Assembly: GCA_013306675.1 (NCBI GenBank)
Contig: JABLUY010000168.1
Span: 1-58,491, forward strand
DNA from: Thraustochytrium sp. TN22
Lineage: Eukaryota > Sar > Bigyra > Thraustochytrida > Thraustochytriidae
Direction: 5' to 3'
Length of the DNA: 58,491 bases
A model generated the notes under the pieces. It had not been told where the DNA came from, ran no database searches, and saw nothing but the letters and a program-made list of their open reading frames with translations. The translations under genes and the position numbers were made by a program. Shown here piece after piece: positions 37,684-47,900 of this stretch (positions within the stretch are counted from its first letter, which is position 1; each line of letters opens with the position of its first letter).

Positions 37684-37807
37684 CTGGTTCGGCTCGCACA
37701 AACAAATAACACGCATGCGGGAACGACACACACTCACACTCACACTCGCACTCACACAAACACACACTCGCCACACGCAAGCATGGCTCTCGCCTCTTTT
37801 CGAAAGG
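37553..37807. terminator. Convergent 3' gap with CA repeats
   Basis: The PRMT3-like gene (+) and TEX47-like gene (-) end 255 bp apart. The gap holds a (CA)n microsatellite at 37644-37681 and a CACACT-type run near 37727-37768. It likely holds both 3' UTRs. Confidence 0.5.
37644..37681. repeat. (CA)n dinucleotide repeat
   Basis: About 19 uninterrupted CA units. Confidence 0.95.
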
Positions 37808-38515
37808 CTAGAGCTGCAGGTCGACGGCGAGGTCTTGCATGGGCCAGATGCTGTCGCTGAGCGAGGTCGGCTCGACGGGCCGCCCGTGCAGGTCGAAGAA
37901 GTCGTCCAACGTCATCGCGTCCGCATGTGTCGCGATAACTGCGAGACGCTCGCCAGACGGGAACAGCCCCGGCTGCTTCTCCAGCAGCGCCGGCGCCGCG
38001 CCGTGCAGGTCGCGCGCGCCCAGCTCCTTGCCCAGCAATGCGCACTTCTGGTACACGTCCGCAATGAAGCGGGTCATGTTGTCCTCCGGGACCTCCACAT
38101 TGTTCTCCTTGGGCAGATTCGCCTTGATGACGCCAAATTGGGCGAAAGCGCGCTCGGGCACGTCGTCGCAAAAGGCCGCCACGCGCACCGAGCCGAGCGC
38201 CCCCGACGCGCCACGCAGCGCCAAGATCAGCCGCTGCATCTCCACCGAGCTGCCCTCGCACACCAGCATGCACACTTGGCGCGCCACCACGCCCAGGCCG
38301 GTCACCACGCCTGCACGCTCGCCGGCCGCCTCCTCCAGCTGCCTGGCCACCTCCTCCTGCGCGCCGCCGTGCGACGCCACGACGAGCGTGCGCGCCACCA
38401 CCTCCACCTCCTTCTGCTGCGTCAGCCCCAGCAGGTCGTCCGGCAGCTCCAGGGGCTTCACCGCCGCCGACGGCGGCGGCAGCGCCGCGGCGGCCCTGCC
38501 CGCCTCGCCCTCCAT
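37808..38515 (-). CDS. TEX47-like (BLUF-fold-like) protein, 235 aa
   Basis: ATG 38515 (MEGEAGRAAAALPPP) is the first reasonable start; upstream the frame is an Ala/Gly simple repeat without ATG. The fold reads as alternating strands and helices: VVARTLVVASH, TGLGVVARQVCMLVCEGSS, ILALRG, GSVRVAAFCDDVPERAFAQF. The C-terminal part has a LLEKQPGLFPSGERL segment, then MTLDDFFDLHGRPV and SIWPMQDL. This order and the closing WP motif resemble animal TEX47, a BLUF-fold-like protein expressed in sperm. No flavin-binding Tyr/Gln pair is obvious to me, so light sensing is not claimed. A flagellar role is a plausible guess given CEP164 in the same window. It is divergent from the giant AP2-like/EF-hand gene. 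Confidence 0.55.
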   Translation of the reverse strand: MEGEAGRAAAALPPPSAAVKPLELPDDLLGLTQQKEVEVVARTLVVASHGGAQEEVARQLEEAAGERAGVVTGLGVVARQVCMLVCEGSSVEMQRLILALRGASGALGSVRVAAFCDDVPERAFAQFGVIKANLPKENNVEVPEDNMTRFIADVYQKCALLGKELGARDLHGAAPALLEKQPGLFPSGERLAVIATHADAMTLDDFFDLHGRPVEPTSLSDSIWPMQDLAVDLQL

Positions 38516-38908
38516 CGTCGCCGCTGCCGCCGCGCCCGCCGCGCCCGCCGCTGCCGCCGCGCCCGCCGCGCCCGCCGCTGCCGCCGCGCCCGAGCGAGCC
38601 GCGCGTCGCGAGTCGCCTGAGGAGTGGAGTGAGTGCCCGGGGATTCTGTTCAAGTTCTGCAGCGCAGACTCGGAGCTGCGACCGCGACAGAGTCGTTGGG
38701 TTCGCTTTTTTCGTCCGTCCGAGTTTTCACGAGTTTCGAAATTCAAATGTGACCGGCGCCTCACTGAGGCTACCTTACCTACGTTACGCAACGAGCAAGC
38801 CTCCAAGCCCCGAGCAGCTGGGCGCCGGCGGGCTGGCGCGGCGCGGCGGCTGGGCTCGCCGCCGCGCGGCGCCGGCGGCGCGAGGCGCGCGACGCGCGGA
38901 AAGCGAGA
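38516..38908. promoter_or_regulatory. Divergent promoter with TTTCGAAATTCAAATGTGACC box
   Basis: This 393-bp gap separates divergent start codons. At 38735-38755 lies TTTCGAAATTCAAATGTGAC, an A/T-rich island within GC-rich DNA, about 165 bp upstream of the plus-strand ATG. A near-identical box is found upstream of KNTC1 (48247). The side next to the minus-strand gene is a GCCGCCGCGCCC simple repeat (38521-38590). Confidence 0.45.
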
Positions 38909-41900
38909 ATGGAGGCCGCGGGGCAGGGCCCCGCGGCGCGGCGCCAGCGGCTGCGCGAGCGGCTGCTCGCCAAGGAGCGACGCGCGGCGCAGGACGACCG
39001 GGAGGCGCGCGCAGACAGGGAGGAGGACCTGGAGGATGCGGCCCTCGCGACGGAGGACCCTCGCGCGGAGGGCGCGGTGCTGGCGGCGTCGGCGGCGCAG
39101 CTCAACGAGCGCGTCACGGCGAGCGTGCTGGAGAGCGTGGCGCGCGTCAAAGAGCGCGAGCAGCGCGACCTGGACTACGTTGCAGCGCAGGTGCGCAAAC
39201 GCATGGATACCGAGACGGCGCAGCGCACGGCGATTGAGGATGAGGGACAACGCTTCGTGCGGGAAATTCATGCCGGGAGGGTGCTCTTTCACGGTACGGG
39301 CATCCCCGCCAAGGACGCTCTCAAGGACGAGGCGCTAGACGCGGAGCGCGAAGTTCGTCTCCTGGAGGAATCCCATCACGAGTGGTCGCTGCGCTCGCCC
39401 GAGCTGCATGAGGCGCTCGTGGCCGCCTCGCCGCGCGCGCTGGACTCTCGCAGGGAGCGGGACTCTCTGCTGCAGGGGAAGCTGGACTCCGCGCAACGCG
39501 ACGTCGCGCGCAAGAGAGACTTCCTCGTCCGTATCCAGCGCGCCGACCGCGAGGCGGAAGCAGCGCACACGAGCGCGGAGGAAGTGGCTGCCGAGGCGCT
39601 TGGTCTCCTCGAAAAGCTTCGCAAGCAGCACCACGTGCTTTCTTTCGAGGCCCGGGCCAAAACGCGCCGCACGCTCTTGGCAAAGCAGGCCGAGGCTGCT
39701 GAGCTGCGAAAGCATGCGGCGGCGGCGCGAGAGGACGCACGCCAACTGAAACGCCACATGATCGAGCGCGGCCTCGACCCGGACGGCTTTATCAGCGCGC
39801 GCCGCCAGGAGCCATTAGCGGATGTTGTCGCCCCTACGGCCAGCGCGGCGTCTCCGTCCCTCGTCAAGCTGGCACCCACGCGCGCCTTGACGCAGCAGCC
39901 GGAGCAGCAGCAGCAGCAGCAGCAGTCGAACGCGGAGGAGGACGGTGACGGCGAGGCAGCGCCAATAGACCCGCAAGACTGGGACTACCACCTGCGGGAG
40001 GGCCTCAAGATGTCACACCTGGAGCTCATGGATAGCTCGCAGCGGAGACAAAACAGGATTGCAGACGCCGAAGTGGCGCACTCACGACAGCAAGAGCAGG
40101 AGCTGATGCTCGTCAAGAAGAGAGTCCGAGAGGCAAAACGGGAGCGGAGGCGCGCGGCTCAGGCAAGCAGGGCAGGCAGTGCCAGACCGCCTTCGCAGGG
40201 GAGCGAGTCTTCCATGTCCACAGCGCCTGATGACGCAGATCGCGAGCACCAAGGGCAGGCCCCAACCAGAGCAGTGCATGAAGAAGGCGAAGCGGACGAG
40301 ACGCTCCTGGACAGCACGGACCACCTCGCGGTGGCCATGGCCGCCGCCAACGTGACGATCCAGGATCGCAGCAAGCTGGGCGACTGGAGCACGATCGAGA
40401 CAACCATTGTGCGCGGCATGACGGTGGACACCGCGCCTCCATTTTGCGAGGACTGGGGCCTGAGGCAGCGCTGCGTAGCGCCGACTTGCCCCGGACGGCA
40501 CTTTTACGTGTCGCCCGAAGAGGCGCGCGCGTGGCAGCTGCGCCGCGCGGCAACTGATGCGGAGCTGGAAATGACCGTCCTTGACGCCATCGCGGGCCGT
40601 GAACAGCTCCTACAGGCGCTACGCGACGAGGCGGAGAACTGCCGTCGCAAGTTTCAAAGCCACCTATCCGGCCACGTCCAGCTCGACGATGTCGGTAGCC
40701 TCCTCTATTTGCTCAACAAGCTCCGCGTCGCTTCGGTCAAGGCGGTCGAGGCCATCGTGCGCTGGCGACGCAGTGGTGAGAGCCGCATTGCCAGCGTCGA
40801 GGGCGCCGCCGAGACCTTCGCGGATTCTTTTGATAAGCGCGGCGGCTGGATCGTCAAGATGGGCTTCATCGGCGAGCGCCTCTACCCGGGCTCCAAGGCG
40901 TTCAGGTCAAAGGTCAAGCGATTCAACCGCGACGCTGACATCGAAGGCAAACGCGCGCTACGCTTCCGCTACGTGGGTGTCTACGAGTCGCGCGAGGACG
41001 CTGTGCGCGCCTATGAGGACGAGGTGAGGCGGCTCATGGCCGTGGAGATGTGTGGACCAGAGCGCTTCCCGCGGCCCAAGACGATCATTCGCGCATGCGG
41101 AAAGCACTTCGCGGTCGAGAGCGACATGGGTGTCGCCGACACACGCTGCGAGATCTGCTTCGCGAGCTCCTTCAACCGCCTCGGCACCTACACGCCGCCA
41201 TACATGTGGAACGGCCAGAACTACCTCCTCAAGATGCTCGCGGACGGCAACTTCCTGCAGGACATCGAGCTGCTTCGGCTCTTCTTCTCTGCGCAGTTTG
41301 CTAGCGGTGCGCTCTCTTTTCGGACCAATCCCTTCCTCCTGGCCGCAGACATCGCGCAGGGCGACCGCCGCCGCGTGCGCGTGCGCAAAGTCCGGGACGC
41401 GGCTGCCGCGGCCGCCGAGCCGACGCGCGAGGCCGTGGCTGCAACCTTCGGCGTGCCCACCGACTCGGTCGTTGTGCATGCGAATCAATGCGTGGAGTGG
41501 CACGGCCACATGGCGCGCGGCCCTCTCGTCACTGTCGGCAAGCAGCGCGCCTATGTGTCGCTGCACGTCACTTCGCGCGAGCTGGTCGACGACTTCGTCA
41601 AGACCTATGAGCCGCGCACCTTTGAGGTCCTGGACATGCGCAGGATCCGAACCGCGCAGCGCACTCTCAACGAGGAGGCCGAGCTCGCGCGGTATATGAG
41701 CAAGTCGCGCCTGGACGCCAAGGCTGAGGCGGCCGAAGCGCTTGTGGACGTTGAGCGCCGCCGTCGCCGCGAGGAGCGCCAGCGTCGCCGCGAGGAGGGC
41801 GAGGACGTGGGCACCTCGTCCTCTTCGGAGGGTGACTCAGACTCCGCTTCCTCGGACACCGAGACCAAGGCGGAGACCAAGGGTCGCCCCAACAAGTCGG

Positions 41901-44900
41901 TCCGCGGCAGCAAGGCCAACAGGGCGCACAAGGCCAAGAAGAAGCCACCGCCGTGCTGGAAGGACTTCAAGAAGCCGGACCTCCTTACTGCCGAGGAGCT
42001 TGACGACCTGTCCGGTCGCGCAGCCATTCGGAAAAAGCCCGCGTACCCTAGCACGACGGCGGCGGAGAGGCTGGACGCCGACCGCCTGCACACCGCGTAT
42101 TTTTGGGAGCGCGGCGAGTACCTCGCCGTGCAGCAAGTGCGCCATCAGGCGGTGGGCAAGAAGCCCGGTGTCTGGGCGACCGGCGACCGCGGCACGTACT
42201 TTGAGGGCATGCAAGTACGCGGTGAGCGCCGCAAGCACTTCGACTTCGAGCGCAAGCTCAAGGAGCAGGGCAAGGCGCTCGTGGCGCGCCGCCAGCGCAT
42301 TCAGCGCCGCCTCGCCAAGAGCATGCGCCGTGGCGACGTGTGCAATCCTGATACCATCCTGCAGCTCGTGGAGCTGGGCCGTGAGGCTCAGGGCTCGCTG
42401 CTGCTCATGGACTGCAACAACGCCGAGGCCTTTGTGGAGAACTGGCGGCGCCGCACGCATGCCGCCATCCTTTTACAGCGAAATCTGCGCGGTAGCGCCG
42501 CCCGGGAGCGCTGTCGACAGCTGCGGCTAGAGCTCGCGTCGCAGGCCGCCACGGAGCTGCGCCGCAAGCAGAACTGCGTACGCGTGGCGCGCCGCTTCAC
42601 GCAGGGCCTCCTGCAAAAGACTGTGCGCAGCGCCAAGCTGCGGCTCAAGACGCCGCTGCTCACCAAGGGCGTGCAGTACGACGGCGACCGTCTGCTCGTC
42701 AGCGTCTTTGACCTGCGCAAGCTGGAGCGCCACAAGCGCTCCCGGGCAGACCTGCTCGAACCGTGCTTCGCCTGCTTGGGTATGGCGCAGGCCGCCCGCG
42801 AGCGTGAGCGCCGCGACTTCGCGTGGCTCTCGGTGCGCGGCAGGCCGTGCGCACCGGGAGACCTGGCCGCTTCCGAGCTGGGCGTCGTCAAGCTGGAGCA
42901 AGTCTTCGAGTCTAGAATGGCCACGAGCGCGCCGTGCTATTGCCGGCGCCGCCACCCTGCGCATGATCGCGTTCTTGTGCAGGCGTACCAGCCCACCACG
43001 AGTGCGGTATTCTGCAGCGTCTTCCGCCTCGCCACACTATGGCAGGGGCTGCGCACAGCTCACGTGGACATGCGCGAAGCGCGCCTGGCGGCGCGCGAGG
43101 CCGCAGACCTGCTCACGCACTCGGGTCCGGACGTGGCGCGTCTCGATGCAACGCGTGGGCTTGTTCTGACGCAGCCCAGCGCCCATCTCGCGCTGGAGAT
43201 TCCGCTTGTGCAGCTGCTAGACGTCAAGCTGGACTTGGACCGCCGCGTCGCACGCTGCACGCGCCTGGAGCGCGGTTTGGCTGCCTTCGCCCGCAAGTCT
43301 GCGGCACGGGCGCGGCGCGACCGTGGCGCGCACGCGTGGCGCATGGAGGCCAAGGAGGAGGCCACGCGCGACTTTCGCCGCCGCCATGCCACCGTGCTGG
43401 CGGCCCAGGTGCACAAGCACGCCATGGTCCAGGCGGCTGACACGGCCTTGAGCTTCTCCAAGCGGCAGATTGAACTGTATGAGAACCTAGCGCTCAGCAC
43501 CAACCAGCAGGCCTGGGACCCGGAGGAGAACGCCAACAATGCCATCTACATCCAGCGCAAGTGGCAGGCCGCCAAGGCCGTCGATCTCGCCGTGCACCGT
43601 CGCAGTTTAGCCGTGCAGCGCACCTTTCAGGCCACCCTGGAGGAAGCCATCTGCGGCGAGCAGGCACGCGCCGCCACTGAGGTGGCGCTTGCCACGCGCT
43701 CGCAGGCCGTGCCCGCCTTAAGAGCCCTAGCGGAGGCGCTCCGCCACGGCCGCAACCGCGTGGTCGCTGAGCTGCACCGCACGCTCTCCCTGGCGCTAGA
43801 CGAGCTCATCGAGCTCAAGCACGGTCGGCAGACGCGCGCCGGGCCTTTACGCCGCGAGCTCTGTATGCGTGTGCGCGAGCCCAGTCGCGCGCGCCGCACC
43901 GTCCCGCACAATGCGCTCTTTCGACAGGGGCGCACGATCGTCTCGCCCGAGTTCGTGGACCAGCCCGTGCTGGCGGCGCGCGCCATCGTTCAGGTCTTCG
44001 AGCTGGACGCGCCCAGCAAGCCGCGCGTGCCGACGCTCCCGCCTGCCTGGGTCGCTTCACGCTTCACCCACGTGGACTCGCTCGGCGGCGCTGGGGCGCC
44101 GGACGCTCGCGTGCGCGGCGCTGACCCTGCGCTTCGCCTTGACGGCCCTGTTTTCCGTACGACGGCGCCGCCGACCCTGACGCTCGACAGCGCTCTGGAG
44201 ATGCTCGTGCGCGACCGCCACGCGTGGGCCAACAGCCTAGCGCAGCGCTGGTGCACCAACCTTGACGTTGCGGACGCCATCCTGGTGCCGCCATACGTGG
44301 GCACCATGCGCGTCAGCGTGTACGATCAGGTCACCAGCACAACGACCGAGTGGGAGGTGGACCCGATCGAGCTGCGCCAGCTGCTCATTGAGCCGCATGC
44401 CGGCCTGCCGGGCCAGCCCGTTCCGCACCTCTTCGCGCACGCCTACGTGCGCGAGGTGTTGCTTGCGGCACGCGAGCCGGACGGCAGCCTATCGCACCAG
44501 AGCATGCGCGATGCAGTAGGGCGTCTACGCGCGCAGGTGGTGGCGCGCCTCGTGGACCTCGTCCACCTGAACGTTTTCGACGGCGGACTGCGGCTGGGCA
44601 AGCTCTTCATGTTCCGACTGCGGCGCAAGCTCTTCAACGAGCTCTTCACTACTCAGTGGTGGAAGGACTTGCAGCGCGGGCGCTCCAGCCTGCAGGGCCA
44701 CCTTATTTACCGCGGCAAGCACGTCGTTGCCGGCATGGAGGCCTCGGTCTCCGTGCACGAGAACCACGGCGACCTCACGCTCCGTGTGTGCTGGGCGCGC
44801 TCGCGCGAGCTTGCGGACGGTCGCCGGATCAAACGCTGCCGCGCCACCGTACGCGACGAGTCCATCCGCCAAATGCTCCTGGAAAGCGGGGACGTGGAGT

Positions 44901-47900
44901 CCTTCGTGCTCTGGAAGCAGAGTGTCAAGTGCTGCCAGTACCCGCCGCAAATTATCCGCGAGGTGCTTCTCAATCTGACGCTCGTGGGCGCCCCTCGCGG
45001 CGGCCTTTGCGACCGCAAAGCTGCCAAGGGACGCTACGGTCCGGCCTACACGGGGCGCGAGCGCCTCCTCCTCGCCGGCTCACCACTGCGCACGCGGCAC
45101 GCCTTCCTCCCAGTGAGTGACGCACGCACAGGCAAGGAAGCGGACCCGCTCAAGCTTGTGGTGAACTCGCACGCTCTCTTCGACCTGGTGCACCGTGAGG
45201 TGCTCTTCGTCAGTGGGCTCAGCCTGGTGGTCTCGGGCCGCATTCGGGCCGACGGAGAGGTGCTGATCGACGCTGTCAAGGAGAGGGACCAGAAGGCTCT
45301 GCGCTTGCGCCTCTCTCGCGCGCGTCTGCGCGACCTCCTGCGTGACCTCGACCGCCTCGAGCTGCTACGCCAGGGCCGCCACACAGAGCTCTTCGCTCTG
45401 CTCTTCGCGTTCCTCGCCGTGCGTTCGGCGCCGCGCCCGCCGCATACGGTGCGCGAGCACCCGGCCTTTGCGCGCTACTGCAAGATGCTTCAGGTGGGCG
45501 TGCCGCGCGGCGCCGTGGCGCACGCCATCCTGCACGACCCGACGCGCAAGACGCCTGTCATGGCCACGCTAGATGTGGTCCTGCGCAAGGATCACGGCGA
45601 CCTGCCGCCCGAGGTCTTCCGCCTGCCTCCAGACTTCGTCGAGATGCTCGTGCTCAGCCAGGCGCGGCCCGAGGAGCATTTTTGCCTGCTCCATCGCGGA
45701 CTCACGCAAGTGCAGGGCGGCGCTACGGTCTCCATGGACCTGCTCGAGCGCAACCGCAATCTCTGGCTGCGCGTGCGCCGAGAGACGATTGCCGAGCGCG
45801 AGACGCGCGTCACTCGTGCCGAGCGCGCCGCCATGATCCGCGAAGACGCTCTCGCGCGCAAAGCCCACCTGCAAAGCGCGCTCTACTTAGGGCCGCACGC
45901 GCAGCCATACCCGCAACAAGCGACGTGTGCGAGGCCCGAGCCCAGCAAGGCTGTCGCCTTACACAATGGAGTTCTCCGTGTGGAGCGCGAGCGCAACGCG
46001 CGCCTTCAGGCCGTCTTGGACGCACTTGGTCTCGACGCCGCTCAACGCGTAGTGCGCTGGCCCGAGGCGGCCACGGCGCATAGGCAGCCGTCGGCGGTGC
46101 GGATGCCGCCAAGGTTGCACCCTTGCCATGAGGAGATTTGCAAGCGCGACGAGGTCGGTTGCATTCTGCAGGCGTGGCGGCCGTCGCCGGGCGTGGGGAT
46201 CGTCCGCGTCCGTGTTCCTTCATGGTCTCTGGTGGAGCTGCGCCGCGTTGACCTGGACGCCGTCCCGAACGAAGCGTGGGGCGATGCCAGCGATCTGCTG
46301 ACTGCCGACGCTGCTGGCAACCTTGTGCGGCACTTCATCCCACCGCTCATCACTCGCGCTGCGCAGACGCTCCTGCGCGGCTTCTCGCGCAAATTGGGCG
46401 TCCTGCTTAGGGTCCGCTTCGACCCGGTACACCGCGCGCTCTTCGCCGAGGCTGCCGATGGCGGCAAGTACGCCGTGCAAGGCGGGGCTGCTCCTCCGCT
46501 GAGCGATGTACTGGGCGTGGGGCCTGCCGCGACGGAGTTCGCGGCTGGCATGGGTACCAACGTCTCTTCCGCGAGCTCAAGACTCTTGCAAGATCAAGAT
46601 GAGATCGATCGGGGGGCCTTGGGCGCGCTCATGAACGATGATGAATGCAAGGCGGCGGCGGCGATGGCGGCGGAGGCGGAGGCGGAGGAGGAGGAGAAGG
46701 AGGCGGGCAGGGAAGAACAAGACGAGGATGAGACCAGCAACGTGCTTGGCCACGTACTCTCTTCGCACGAGGTTAGCTCCAAGGCGCAACAGATGAGTAC
46801 CAGCGGCTGGCAATCCGAGTACGCGCTTCTAGAGCGATACGCGGCAGCAGCAGCTCGCATCGCGGAGGCGGACGCCGTCTTGCTGGAGATGCGGCCCGGT
46901 GCGGGGGACGTGGTGGGACTGGGGCCCGTGGCGGGCGGGGCGCTCGCGGAAGAGGAGCGAGAGGCGAATTCGCTGACCAAGCACTCTGTGACTATCCCGG
47001 CGGACTCGCTGGACATTCTGGCATGCGCAGAGCGCATGCAGCCCCCCCTCCTGGCGCAGCCGGCGCGTACAGAGGAGGTGCTCCGGCTGCGTAATTGGTT
47101 GGCGGCGCGGCTGGCGTTTTCGAGCAGGTCGCAAGATTCCCGCAAGGACCGCGTTTCGTTTGACCGCAGCTTCATGCAGCACGGCCGCCTCCTCGCGGGC
47201 CTGCCGCGTGAGCCGCGGCAGCGCGTCGTGGCACGCGCTCGGCTCTCAGATCGTGGCGACTCGGTCACACTGGAGCTCTTTAAGCAATCCCGCGGCGCGT
47301 GGTGCTCTGCTCTCACACTCGGGCTCTCGCGCGGGCAAACGGGCACCCAGACGATGCGCTCGTACGAGCTGGTCAACTTGGGTCTGCAACACGAGGGTGT
47401 CGAGGCGTTGGTCGGGGACTTGGGGCTCTCCGTGCTGGAGCCACGCAGGCTGCCGGAGCTCCTACGTCGCCTCCTCGGGCGCGCCCTGGTTCCGGCCAAC
47501 CTCTCGCACCTCGTCGATCGTGCCAGCCTCGAAGTTCGCATGCTGGAGGCCATGCATGCGCGCGAGTGTGAGGCGGCGCGCCATGGCGCCGAGGTGCGCG
47601 CCCAAGCGCTCGAGCGCATCCGCGGCGCCTGCAAGGAGGCGCAGGCTGCACGCAGGACGCACGAGGCCGCGCTGGTCTCCCGCGCGGCGCGCTTCGACCG
47701 CGTGCACGAACTATGCCACGCTGTCCCAGAGTGGCCGGGCATGGCGGCCGCCGATGCGGCATCGACCGCCGTGCGTGCGTATCTGACGGCGGACGCGTCG
47801 ACGCTGGCGTCGATCGAGAAGGCCTTTCACGCGTTCGACCTGAACCAGGACGGCACGCTGGACGCCTCTGAGTTCCGCGCGCTGGCGCTTGCCATTGGAC

